DNA from: Scytalidium lignicola
Taxonomy: Eukaryota > Ascomycota > Leotiomycetes
Assembly: GCA_002812745.2 (NCBI GenBank)
Contig: NCSJ02000133.1
Span: 1 to 64,000, forward strand
DNA: 64,000 nt
Reading direction: 5' to 3'
Shown here: one piece after another, positions 10,955 to 22,845 of the stretch
How positions within the stretch are numbered: the first letter of the stretch is position 1
Layout: every line of letters starts with the position of its first letter
Notes under the pieces: generated by a model
What the model was told of the DNA's origin: nothing
Database searches by the model: none
What the model saw: only the letters and a program-made list of their open reading frames with translations
Translations under genes and position numbers: made by a program

Positions 10955-13900
10955 CTGGAGTTACTCTAAAAATGGCCGTATGTTGTAACTTCCAAAACGC
11001 TTAAATCTGTAGAGTTTTTCCTAATTGTATGCTAATTGCCTAATTGGGAATAACTCCAAATCCCTCCTTTGTACAATTCTCCGTTCTGCTACTTACACTG
11101 TTATGTTCTACTCATTCTACTACTTCCAATTGCACTTTATTTGTATTCAATAGCTATTTCAAAGTATTAGATAGTTTTCTTTTAGTTATGGAATTAGCTG
11201 GGTTTGTGGTTTTTTCAATCTATTATACTTTAGTAATCTAGTGTCATTTGTACACTTAGCAAAGGCATATCACATCAATCATGAGCTACTTTTCTTGTGT
11301 AGTTCTCAACTTGATGAGACAATCATACAATGACCTTGAATTTGTATATATAACCAGTAGGAGGTTGATTTCAAGGATTCCTTTGATAGTTGACTTGATT
11401 ATAACCTTTATATTGAATCCATGAGTTATTCTGTACAGTTCTGAGGCCAAAACGCTATGTATGACCCTTTTGCACTTGATCGACGTCTAATATAGTGTAT
11501 TTGTGTTTCTCTTCTAGTCTGCAAGTGTTATAATATAGTTAATTTGTGATGATAAGTCTTTGTTATTTGTAAATAAGGCGTTTGTAAAGATTAATAATTA
11601 TAATGTCTCTTTATCAAGCTTGACAAATTGTATTCCCTTGGTAATATTCTGGATCTACTATTATAAGCGTTTATTCAGTGATTTCATGTTTTCTTAACTA
11701 GGATTGATGGCCTAGGCAACTACTGATAGGTTGTATGATGTTTCTAGTTAGCAAACTGAAGTTATATATACTCCTTGAGCATATTGTATGATATATTGTT
11801 CTTTGATAGTAAGGTTTTAGTGTATAATTCCTTATAAGCTTGTTGTAATAGCTNATTTCCTGATTANAAGCTATAGATTAACATACTAANNNTCTTGAGT
11901 AAGTGAAATTCTGGTATTGTTCAGTTGTATNATANTNTCATTGAANTTNATTCCCTTGTTNATANTCAACATTTTGTGTTCTTTTGNTAANAAATTAGCC
12001 TTTTTCAGTTGTTCTTGNTNAAGTTCAGCAAATTAAGNNTCTTTNACAAACAANNTATTNTTANTTTNAAGCCTTANAACACTGAAAGGTTTAGTGTTAT
12101 ANAGTAAGCAANGGTTNTATGTTGATNGTTTTATAACAAGTACCTTGATATGNTAAGAGTAGTANGTTTNGAACTANTGGTTTNCAGCTTCAAANACTTT
12201 NTAAAGTNNTTTTACAACNTGTANAATTGAANNTTCATGAANACTNAGTTGTTCTNTNAGCTTTAAAGGTAGTTNTATGTAGAAATCCTAATTNANCAGG
12301 GTANTAGANTNNATATATGCTTGTGAAATGTCNTNTAAGTATAANCTTNTGTNTTTATNCTNTATAGTAGTAATNCAAAGAATAATANANTGGTTAANAC
12401 NTTNAATAATAAGTGATTANGTTAAAANAAGCTTCTTNTTGTTGTNCTTNTAAGCTTGTATTACAANNTATAACTTTTNAAAANCTTTTTCAGTTCTCTT
12501 GTTTTTAATTTNNTTTACAAACTTNANNTTGAATATNTATATATTATTAAGNANATTTTAAGGGTTTANANTTTNGAAAANCGTCNTTTTTNAGTAATNN
12601 TNATATTTCAACTTGANATNANNCTNNAAATTANGGTTNTAATTCCTNGTCTTNCAAGAAANCANTGATTTCAANGTATTTNNAAGNTCTTCTATATCTT
12701 TGCTTTANAGNTANNATTNATNGTAGAGTAACAGTTATNGTNGACTTGTTAAGCTTCTCTTNANGTACTTNTNCAGTGGTTGTAATTCTTANCTCTANCT
12801 TTANTAGCTTAATTNTATNAATTCCTTNTNTAAGTATAAGGTATAGTTTTANAACCNTTAACCTGAATANTATATTCTTATATAGTANTGNTAATATNTA
12901 TNTTTCTTNNTCTATACTTANAAGCTTNTATANCCTTTTCTANCTTNTGTTCTNGNTTNTNTTTCTTNNTCTTTANATNAGAANNTNTGAATTNAGTNGT
13001 AAGTTGTGAATANTACTTATATNAAGGTTNTTATNTATGTTGATNATGTNTTGTACTTGTNATTTTGCNTTGATTTTNNTNATTTCCTTTATANNCTTCT
13101 TNATTGNTATANCTTTNTANCTTATANTTAAGGCTAAGATGTTAAGTTTTGACATATATAAGTAANTANTNTAAACTANTAATNTAANGACAAGTNTNTT
13201 AAGTCTTANTNAATTGTTAACANCCTTGAATANTATTTATAAAGTTATATCTTTGTTAAGATTATGAATTTCAATTATAATTATTTAGTAAGTACATTGT
13301 ATAAATGTATAATATTGTTTAATATAGTTAATTAAGTTATAAGCTTTTATTAAAACCACTTTTAAAGTTGTTCTTATAACTGTAATACTTTGTTGAAACT
13401 TCTTATTAATAAAGTTCTTTTCAATGTTAATTATAATTTAGTTTAAAAGTCTTAAATAAGTATTAATCTAATAAGCTTGTAAAGTGTTTTAAGTATACTT
13501 TGCACTGATATTCTAAAGTTATTTACTAGCTTGGTAATATGTTCTTTTGTTGATAATATAAAGTATAAGTTTGTTGTTAATGTAGAAGATATTAATGATA
13601 ATAAAGTAGTTGAAGTTAACATTGTCTTGTAAGTTGAATTTGAATCTTCTTAACAACTTATTATGATGTTAACAATAAGTACAAAACTTAGTAAAGTATT
13701 CTAATATGTCTTTGTTGATATTATAACTTGTATAGTCTAATATGCATTGTAATCTAGTTATTAACAAGTAGCTGAAATATTAGTATAAGTGTTATAGTTC
13801 TATGTTAGTCAAGAAATAAGGGTTTTCCTTTAGTGAATTAAAAACGAAGATGTATAAAGATATATTTTAAAGTAGAAAGTTGTAATTGAATTATTGTATA

Positions 13901-16770
13901 ATTAAAATGCTTCTTTATAAGATAATGAGTAAGTTTATAAGGTTATTGAAATATATGTTTAATTAGTTTATATCTGTTAAGTATAGTAAAAAAGGTATAG
14001 TCAACTTAACTATATGAAATTCAATTTGTCTAATTAGTGTATTTATTAGTATAGAACTTATTAAAGTTGTGCTCTTGATTCTGAATTATACTGTTATTAT
14101 GCCTTTAGTTGTGGTATTCAGTACTATAGTTTAGTTTACTCATTGTAAAGCTTTGAATTAACTGTAATTAGTTGTAAAGTGCTTTATAACTCTTGTATTA
14201 ATCAAGATTCTATGAAATTATCTTGAATTGTACCTTATTAAGCTTTTTACATTATACACTTCTATTATAATTGTTATAAAGGTTTTTAAGTCAGGTTTTT
14301 AAGGGTAATTCTTGGTTATTAGTACTTTGGTAGTTAATTAGTGTAAGAAAGTGTTATTAATTAGTTTTATAATAATTAGTATAGTTAATTTCATTAAGAA
14401 ACTTTTNACATAAGGTAAAAAATATAATTGTAGTAAAGAATATGGTTTTAAGTTAATTAAGTTTTTCAAGGTTTGTTTTTAAGTTGTTGTTGATGAATAA
14501 GGTCTTAAAAGTAAGGTTTAATTCNTTTTTTAAAGTTACTTTCTTTGCAATTAGTAATATATTGTTTAAATTGTTTATTGAAATGTTATTTAAAGTTGTA
14601 GACATTAAAGTTAAATTTACTTATATTTCTGGTTTTNAAAATATGTTTTCTTTATATCTTACTCTTCTTGTAAGTGTTTTTATGATTAACATCTTTCTCT
14701 TTTGTATATAAAGTATTTTCTTTATGTTTAAGAGTATAGAGTAGTATACTTAAGACTTTGTAAATTGAATTATTAGTTTACTTTATGATTAGTATAATAA
14801 TGATAGTTTGTAAAGTAGGTTTTATTGTAGTGTTCTTGCTCTTTTTCCTTTTTGTATAATATGATGGACAAGTAAAGTTTGTTGATAAATTGTTTTAAGT
14901 CTCTTAATAAGTTTAAAATAGTATATTTATATACTAGAGATCCTTAGCAAGTAATAATCAACTTCTTGTAAAGAATATTAATTATCTTATAAGTTAGCTG
15001 GAGGCTGTATTAAAGTTCTTAAAGCTTGTTGATAAGTAATTGTACATTCTTAAATGTTGTTTTCTTAAGGTTTATAACTATGATTAAGGTTAACATTATA
15101 CTTTCCTATTCAATATGAATTTAATGATAGTATGTAAGTTCTTCATAGAAGTTGTATAAGTAAGTATATATTTCTTTGAACATGTGTTTAATAAGGTTAT
15201 TAATAATAAAATAGTTTTTTGCTAACCTTGTTAATATGATAAGGAATACTTTAATATAGAATTCCTCTGGTAATTCTACTTGTTTGTAATAGTTCTTGAA
15301 GATTATTAATTTGTATTTGAAGTTGTTAGTTATTTTGTTGTACTTTTAGTCTTTTATGTATATCTTAATGATATTAAAGACTTGTTTTATATATATAAGC
15401 TAAGTTGAAGGTGATGGTAATAAGTTAAGCTTATAATAAGAGTTATAATCTTGTTATAACTTGTAGAACTGTTAATGGTTATTTTAAAAGGTTATAAAGG
15501 TTAGAAAAGTACTTGATTCTTAACTTGTATATATTGAATTAAAAACTTTAAAGTTGATTTAAGTGTTTGTAAAGTAAGTAATTATAAGAAGTATAATAAT
15601 TACAAAAGTAATAAGTTTTTTTTGAAGGTTTTAAGAAGTATGTTAAAGGTCTTTTTTNACTTTATAAGTATTATTCCTCCTCTTGTATAATGTTCATAAG
15701 AGTCTAAGTAATTATAATGCTCTTGGTATTATGTATTATATGTATATTATTATAGTAAAGGAAATTCCATAAGCTTTGTATTTCTTTCTAGGTAATAACC
15801 TTGAAGGTATTAATTGTAAAGTTCTTAAAGTCCTCTTAGAATAAGTCTTATAAGTTTGTGTTATTAGTTTTGTTAAGGTAATATTTATAGACTTTAGTAG
15901 TTAAGTATTTTTGTATATCCTTTATAATAATATCCTTAAGGTTTATTCTCTATTCTTATTTCTTGATTAATATTGTTTAATTTACTTTTATAATGTTCTT
16001 TATTATCTTTATAATAGTTTTTAACCTGTTTTCCCTTATATTCCCCCTTATATCTTTTGTTTTTGTTATGTTTCTTATTATTCTTGAGCTTTATATTATT
16101 GTTTACTAATATTAGTATAAGGTACTTGGGTAATTGAAAAGTAAAGCTAGTTATACTTAAGTACAAAGAGTATTTACTTATAAGTAGTAAACTTTATAAT
16201 TTTAAAGGCTTAGACAAATATCTTTAAAAGTATAATAACTTCTTAGTCTTCTTAATTATTATAATTCTATAAGCTTTTAAATTCTCTTATATACTTGTAG
16301 AAACTTGTAATTCTATGATAAAAGTGAAGGTAAGATAAAAGATTATAGTTTTAATATATTGTTTTCAGTTTGTAAAAAGAGTAATAAAGAATATAAGTAG
16401 TTTTTAAATAGAAATTAATGAAAATAAGTTGTAAAAGAGTAGTTTTTCAAATAGAATTAGTTAATTAGCTAATTATACAACTTTATAAGTAAACTGCTTA
16501 ACATTCAATTAAATGTATTGTTTTTGGTAAAAACAAGTTTAGTAATAACAATTACAAAAGTAGACTGCTTAATATTTAACTGATTAAACTATAAGTTGGT
16601 AAATAATTATTTCTTTCTTTGACTAGGTGGATTTCAGCTTTGTAAGTAGATTGCCAAACATTTAACTAAACAGAAGTTATAATCTCTTGAGATTTAGCTT
16701 CAAAAGTGGACTACTTAGCATTTAACCAATTGAATGATAATCTCCTGATCTGTATGTACAAACTGATCAG

Positions 16771-16964
16771 TGTTAATTCACTTGTAACATGAAGTACAGT
16801 ATGCAATTATACATAATATACTCGTTATGCTATTTTATGGTTGTTATACAAATAAGGGTAAGAAGGCGAAGTTGTAAGAGCTTTGCTTGTTCTTACTACC
16901 TAATCAGGACTAGCTTACAAGGGCATGTAAATATCACATGTACGTAACTACTATTCTACTAACA
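16771..16964. repeat. Right LTR (194 bp)
   Basis: Starts TGTTAATTCACT and ends CTACTAACA. It has the same length as the left LTR. About thirty positions differ, all transitions, which fits RIP acting after insertion rather than simple decay. Confidence 0.85.
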
Positions 16965-17574
16965 CTTATTAAAAGATTTTTTCAAGAAAGTTAGTAATTC
17001 TCAGAATAACTCTAATATTAAGTCTTCTTCCTTACAACAAAGTATAAATCCTTCTTTTGGCTAATAGAATGTTAAACAACATATACAGACTTTAGTCAAC
17101 ATACTTATATAATAAAGTACCCTTAGTATAAAAGTAGATATAAAACTTAATAATTAACATCTTAGTTAACCTTTAACTCAAGGTTATAATAAATTAAAAG
17201 TCAAAGATCCAAGGACTGAAGATGAAGATGTACAACTTTGTAATAGTTGTTTAGAAGCTACTGATAATAATGTATAACTATGTAACAGTTGTTCAAGGTC
17301 TGGAAACGATAATAAAGGTGAATAGCTTTATAATGGCTATAATAGAACTATTAGCTTTAATCAAGACTGTTTACTCTATGATGACTTTAATAAAACTACT
17401 AACTTAAGATCAAGCTCAGAAGACCCTTCTAATAAAGGTAAAGTTATTAGATGATTAAATCAACGTTGTTTATGCTTATAAGTTAATAGTTTAATAAATT
17501 ATTGAGTTTAGCATAAAATATTAATGTTAATTTCCCTAAGTACAAGTTGATATCATTAATATTCTTATGAATAG

Positions 17575-17772
17575 TCAAATAGTCAAATATACAGCTGTAA
17601 TATCAATTGGAGAGTAAATATTAACCTGACAATTAGAACATGTTCTGTAAAACTCCTTTCCATCTGGTTGCCTTTTAAATAATTCTGAAGGAAGCCATTG
17701 CTTACAATGCATACAACATGCTATAAGAGATGCTGAAGGATAACATTCTATGATTAGCAATAGAAAAAGCAT
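17575..17772 (-). pseudogene. Fragment with a CxxC...CxxC zinc-ribbon-like motif
   Basis: A 65-codon frame in which two cysteine pairs are spaced like a small zinc ribbon: CMHCKQWLPSELF, then about 10 residues, then TCSNC. Similar short Cys-pair segments occur in fungal transposon-linked and unknown proteins. It lies in AT-rich DNA just outside the right LTR, has no convincing start context and no continuation, so I read it as a remnant. I cannot name a family. Confidence 0.25.
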
Positions 17773-18358
17773 AATTACAGAGAAATAAAGAGATAATTAC
17801 CGTACTACAAAGAGAATGTATACCATTGTACAGACTGTACAAGAAGGTGTACTAAGCGAAAAAGCAAAAGAACAACCGTACGACAATCTGTACATCGTTA
17901 CTTGATAAAAAGCAACAATTATATCATAATCTCATAGTCATAACGTTGTAATATACGTAACAGAGCATTGATCGTAGCATATCCTTATTTCAAGTGTGAT
18001 CTCTGTTTACAGTGTAATCAAAGAACATGATCGAACGTGATAATTGGATAGTTCATAACCAATAGAATCGTTAGAATCGTAATCTAAGAACCAATCAAAT
18101 CGCTGGAAACACGTTTCAACAGCCAATCGCTATCGACTTTTAGAACACGACAGGGGGGTGCGATCCACAATGTTTTCAATACTATATAGATATATCGGTT
18201 CATACTCACACTTCCCAAATATGCATTTCTTTTGTTACATCCTCAGCACGGATTAATCGATAACCTAAATCATTTAGTATAGAGAAGTATAAAGAGCAAA
18301 TTTACCTACCGTAGCTATCTACTCAAAAATTTGGACCGTTATAATTGGTAGCCATGTA

Positions 18359-18584
18359 CGGAGGACGCGGCAAAATGTGATGGGAATAGTGCTAAGGCGC
18401 TAGGCAAGCGCTAACGATTTGAGCGCTGGAAGTGCCCTGTAATTATAGCGACCTGTAGCCTGCTAATGCTCTGTAATACGCTGTAATTATAGGGCACTTT
18501 AGGCACTACACTCGCTGGAAAGCCTGTGGCACGTGCACATTTAGTGTCTTGGCAGATTCCCATCACATTTTGCCGCGTCCTCCG
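18359..18584. mobile_element. MITE 1 (226 bp), TA-flanked, Tc1/mariner-like
   Basis: Terminal inverted repeats of about 29 bp: CGGAGGACGCGGCAAAATGT at the left end and its reverse complement at the right end (ending CGTCCTCCG at 18584). TA is present on both sides (18357-18358 and 18585-18586). The interior contains a second inverted pair around AGTGCCCTGTAATTATAGCG (about 18430) and its partner (about 18480), so the whole element can fold back. There is no coding capacity. It sits inside the patatin coding sequence. Confidence 0.8.
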
Positions 18585-18586
18585 TA

Positions 18587-18826
18587 CGTAAGGGGGTGTC
18601 AAAAATGATTCGGCCATCCCCTGTAAGCGAGTGTTTTTAGGCCTAATCAGGAGATTTTCTCACGCTGTTTTCGTAAACTTGTGGAAACATTGTATGGTGT
18701 GAGGAATTCAAACTGGTGTGATCGCTTACCACCATTAAAACAGCGTTGATTTTAAGCTAATACGCATAAATCATTGGCTTATTGACTTACATGGGGTGGC
18801 CGATTCATTTCTGACACCCCCTTACG
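18587..18826. mobile_element. MITE 2 (240 bp), TA-flanked, Tc1/mariner-like
   Basis: About 40-bp terminal inverted repeats beginning CGTAAGGGGGTGTCA, with only a few mismatches between the ends. It is flanked by TA at 18585-18586 and 18827-18828. The left TA is also the right target TA of MITE 1, so this element entered the duplicated TA that MITE 1 had made. The terminus is unlike that of MITE 1, so the two are different families. Confidence 0.8.
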
Positions 18827-20133
18827 TACGTGGATGAATCTTTTGCAGTCGTAACTGTAATGCCTACCTTTGTACCCCCACAAGCAGACTTAAAAAGGCA
18901 TAATTGTGTGTTAAAGGCCAAATTCAAAGCTTCGGTGATTCCGGAAGAATCATATCGGCCATCCATTGCTAATAATTATCCTAACTCGAGAAATTGACAT
19001 ATCCAGTGAAGAGGAGCTAAGAAGCGGATGGGCATTCTTTTTCGAAAGGCCAGCCGTGAAAGAGAAATGAACTGCTTTTCGCACTCTGCCACTGATCACC
19101 TATTGGAAAACAGGCCCAAAACTGTAAGACCACCTGAACTGGTTCCGTAAGCCGCATCAAAATGCTCTTGGAAATCCATCGGCAGACCTATTTCAGCCCG
19201 TAATCGATTTAGAAAAGGGAAAGTAGCTATTCCCTTGACTCCTCCTCCCTCTGCAATGAAGACTATGACACCAGCTGTATCAGGTTTTATATTATTGAAT
19301 GGAATTTCGTTCGTTTCATTACATAATGGACACCTTTCAACTAAAAATCTCCTGGGATCGGACGGACGTATATATCCGTGGGATCTAGGATTGCCGTTCC
19401 GACATCTATTTCTGTGAACTTTTGGTCGTAAAAGCTTTGGTTATGAAGTTGAGGCTCTTACTTTTCCGAATTAGATTCACCCCAAATTACGTTGGCAAGA
19501 TACCGCAAGCCCTTCCCTACAAGGTTCCATTCTCTCCAATCGCCAGCCATCGCACTCATATATGTTGAACCAGATTGAGCCTTGATTCAATACTGCTGCT
19601 TGTGAAGGTCAAAGCCAAGCGTCTAAAGGACCAAGGCACAAATCCTTGCTCTACCCGTATTTCGAGGCTGGTCGGTGGTAGAAGCTGTACATATATAATG
19701 CGAACCAGAAGGTCAGACATGGAAGAGCACTTATAGACAGGGAAGCGTTGAAATGAAGGTAGGTCGCAATAGCGCATACGCCGAGTAACTCGAGAACTAA
19801 GAGCAAAATTATGTCCTTCTCCCTTACAGCACGGGAACTTTAGCTGTATCATTGTCACGGTGCACGCTGCATCTGGCAGTTGGGCGGTTATGGTGGTAGT
19901 CACATGATCACTTCACTAACCCGATATCATCAGAAGCACGTTCCTCCTGGTGAAAGGGACGAGTTTGATCCGAAAGAATCCGACGAGGAACTGCTAGAAC
20001 TCAATAGACAAGAGGCAATAAGACAACAGGAAAGAGACAGTAAATTCCCTTATGATTCAACAGATGTTTTCCACGAGTATCCTTCCGAAGGCTGGCATCA
20101 GATAATCATGATGAAGTACTAGAACACTTCCGA

Positions 20134-22380
20134 ATGTACCAGCATTCATCAAATGCGGGCTGGGACAGCGATCAATCTAGTATGGCATCATCTCAAACCA
20201 GCGAGAGAGACTTAACTTCTTCAAAAACGACCCGTGAGCGTCTGAGAATCCTAAATTGGTTGTCAAATGACGACTATAATGTCCAGCAGGATATTAACAG
20301 TGACCTGCGAGTTAGTGGGACTGGAGAATGGCTCAAACGCACTGTAGAGTTTCAAGAGTGGCTGGCAACCAGAGAGCAAACATTGCTCTGTCACGGGAAC
20401 CTAGGAGCGGGGAGGACAATAATCACGTCTCTTGTTATTGACTACCTTCATTCGTTATTTGGAAAAGATGACGCTGTCGGCCACGCATACTTATATTTCA
20501 ACCGTGGGCGGAAGAACGAACAAAAGCTTCCTAGTTCACTTACGAGTCTCCTGCGGCAGCTGGTTCAGCACCTGCATTATGTACCTAACATTGTGAAAGT
20601 CCTTTATAAACGGCACATGAATAAAAGCATGCGACCTTCAGCCGACGAAATATTTAAGGCGTTACTTTCCGTCGCTACTACATATTCAAGGGTTTTTCTT
20701 ATCCTTGATGCCCTTGATGAATGTCCAAGAGACGATCGAAACCGAGTTATGTTTTTATATCATATGTTCCACCTCCAGGCCGAATGTGGAGCAAATATTT
20801 TCGTCACTGGTAGATACATTGGAGATCTCACTCAATATCTCAGGCAGAGGCCCTAAATACAGCCCGAGGGAAGTAATCAGTTAAAAATTACGGCTCCCGA
20901 CTCGGATATACGGATATATCTAAAAAGTCGCATGCCAGATTTCCCACAATTCGTTTCACGCGATCCTACTCTACAAGAGGAGATTGTGACCGCCGTTGGA
21001 ATGGTAGCTCAAGGATCGTATGTGCTTTCTTACAATGCTATAGTAGATGAGTAGATCAGCTAACGACTGCTTAGGTTTCTGTTTGCAAAATCCCAGCTGG
21101 ATTCATTACTTAGAAAAGCTACGGAGGAAGCAATCAGAAAAGAATTAGGACGGCTCCCATGTACACTTAACAACTTATATAAGGAGAAAATGACTAGGAT
21201 TAGCCGTCAAAATCATGATTCCCGAACTCTTGCTAAGACGGTGTTGTTGTGGGTCATATATGCGAAGAGACCCCCGACCGTCCGGGAGCTTCAACATGCA
21301 CTTGCTGTCAGGGAGGGCGAGACCAACTTATATGTAGAAAATATTCCTGGCGAAGATACCTTGGTCTCAGTATGCGAGGGCCTGGTCGATGTCGACAAAA
21401 AGAGCAGTATCATCCACATAGTTCATGATTCTGCACAGGTATACTTGAGCCGTACGCAGGAAACTTGGTTCCCTGATGTGGAAAGGTATATTACCACAAT
21501 TTGCGTTACATACCTATTATTAGATTCTTTCAAAACTGGTTTCTGTTTCACCGACACAGAATTCGAGGAGAGATTGCGGATGCACGTATTTTATAGCTAT
21601 GCGGCTACGTATTGGGGACATCACGCTCGTGAGGCTTCAGAACAGCCTAGAGAGCTGATTTTAAAATTTCTCCAGAGTGATGCTAAATTGTTCGGTTCAT
21701 ACCAGGCAATGATGGCTGCTATTAGAGGTGGCCGTCGTTACAGTCAAGAAGTGCCGAGAGAAATGAAAGGGCCACATGTTGCAGCATACTATGGACTGCG
21801 GGAAGCAATGGCTGGTTTACTAAATAACAGACATGATCTAAATATGAAGGATACATGGGGTCGAACGCCACTAATGTGGGCCGTTGAGAATGGGCACATG
21901 TCTGTGGTGGATTTGTTGGTAGGGGAAGGGGCTTCCATTGAAGCCAGAGACAACAGAGATTGGACATCGCTAATATTAGCCACCACAAAAAGGCACATCA
22001 GTATAGTAGACCTATTACTGGAGAGTGGAGCGGACTTTGAGACAAGAGATACAGTTATGCGGACACCGCTATCATATGCTGCGGAGCAAGGGAATGAATC
22101 TATAGTGCGGTTGTTGTCAGACATGGGGGTAGATGTCAATTCAGTGGACAATGTCGGCCGATCGCCGTTATCATATGCTGCGGAGCAAGGAAATGAATAT
22201 ATAGTGCAGTTGTTGTTAGATACAGGGGCAGATGTTAATTTGGTGGATAATATTGCTCGATCACCACTATCATATGCCGTCGAGCAAGGAAATGAATATA
22301 TAGGACGGGTTTTGTTAGACAGAGGCTCAGGTGTTGCTTGACAAGGGCTTTGAGCTGAATTTTAAGAATGAGGATAGTTA
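20134..22380 (+). pseudogene. NACHT-ankyrin (NLR-like) pseudogene
   Basis: The translated region has the order of a fungal NLR-type protein. A lead segment (RERLRILNWLSNDDYN) is followed by a degraded P-loop (GNLGAGRT, about 20398-20421), a Walker B stretch (VFLILDALDEC, about 20692) and a winged-helix-like middle (about 21190-21480). At least five ankyrin repeats follow from about 21770 to 22330. Three in-frame stops break it: TAA at 20854, TAG at 21052 and TAA at 21061. Each is one C-to-T change from a Gln codon. The last two or three ankyrin repeats are nearly identical (LSYAAEQGNE). The frame is then lost near 22325, with a further repeat piece (VLLDKGFELNFKN) out of frame. Short frame 19880-20122 just upstream may be an older exon. 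Such proteins act in non-self recognition; this copy is dead unless stops are bypassed. Confidence 0.8.
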
Positions 22381-22392
22381 AATCGTCGTTGG

Positions 22393-22845
22393 CTACACAG
22401 GATTGGGACAAGGCGATAGTAAACCTACCGATTCCTTTTTGTTAACTGTACAGCTCCGTTGACCGTACAGTTCGCATTCGTAGGTTGCTATACTAAAGAT
22501 GCAGTTCTTAGCGCAACTTCTCAGGTCCTTATACCTAACAGCTTCCTGGAGATCATGTGGACGCGTTACAGCTGGTGCGTTTGAAGCTGTATTTGCGTCT
22601 CCAGGATTGCACCAGACACTGAAGATGCTGGTTGCAGTTGTCAGATCGGACTTGTCGCTAGTGCATGAATTCGTAACGCAAGCTGTCATGGACCCAAGAA
22701 TATCATCGTAGCTTCGGCATATACATGCATAATCAGTACAGTCACCGTATTCGAACCCTCCTACGCTAAACATGCAGTTCTGAGTGCAGCCCTTCATGTC
22801 ACGATACCCAGCGGCATTACGAGAGGAACGCTGCTGGAGAAACTG
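22393..22845 (-). pseudogene. CFEM-domain protein, partial or degraded
   Basis: The minus-strand frame holds a full eight-cysteine CFEM domain: CX3C, then CTDYACIC, then CX4C and a last Cys before NPGDANT. The central Cys-Thr-Asp-x-x-Cys-x-Cys is diagnostic of this extracellular fungal family, whose members often bind haem or sit at the cell surface. A second domain starts (RSCAKNCIFSIATYEC) but loses the pattern after a short local duplication (GTTGACCGTACAG and GTTAACTGTACAG near 22441-22470) and runs to a stop. The frame is open upstream of the first Met to about 22845, with a CAG that could be a splice acceptor. No signal-peptide exon was found. I treat it as broken, though a spliced intact form cannot be excluded. 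Confidence 0.5.

Larger units (their letters stand above)
10761..16964. mobile_element. Degenerate LTR retrotransposon (about 6.2 kb), RIP-mutated
   Basis: Two direct 194-bp repeats bound the element. The interior is extremely AT-rich and carries no intact gag or pol frame. Read on the minus strand, the LTR begins TGTTGGTAGAATAG and ends TGACA, a form common in fungal copia-type elements, so transcription was probably leftward, but I could not confirm this from reverse-transcriptase motifs. No matching 5-bp target duplication is visible outside the LTRs (ATTTC against CTTAT). The sub-region 11.85-13.2 kb holds many isolated Ns. A fragment homologous to about 12098-12545 occurs again at 35083-35528 in the same orientation. 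The copia assignment is tentative. Confidence 0.75.
18215..19903 (-). pseudogene. Patatin-like phospholipase pseudogene, interrupted by two MITEs
   Basis: Read on the minus strand, the patatin domain is clear. A Cys-pair segment (RRFLVERCPLCNET, about 19350-19310) precedes the oxyanion motif EGGGVKGI (about 19227) and the nucleophile motif GTSSGG (19146-19130). Then come DGRYD, a run ending GGTKVGITVTTAKDSST (to about 18831), a gap filled by two MITEs, and after them TNYNGP and GYRLIRAEDVTKEMHIWEV (to about 18230). In-frame stops are present, for example 19098-19096, where a conserved Trp appears to have become TGA, and again just after NGPNF. A 115-codon frame at 19903-19556 and the segment MAGDWREWN (about 19543) with a GT-AG intron near 19470-19420 may be its 5' exons. 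Patatin domains of this kind cleave acyl lipids and are often the effector end of fungal NLR-type proteins. Clearly inactive here. Confidence 0.75.

Noticed and set aside
12746..13155. Open frames across the N-rich block
   Set aside because: They stay open only because Ns hide stops; composition is AT-rich repeat.
15936..16166. Gag-like frame on the minus strand (Lys/Tyr/His-rich)
   Set aside because: The spacing does not fit a CX2CX4HX4C knuckle even after undoing possible C-to-T changes, so I do not claim a gag gene.
19556..19903. Independent 115-codon minus-strand gene
   Set aside because: No domain of its own; position and orientation suit a 5' exon of the patatin pseudogene, where it is mentioned.
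19880..20122. Separate 80-codon plus-strand gene
   Set aside because: Acidic, low-information frame abutting the NACHT pseudogene; more likely an old exon of it.
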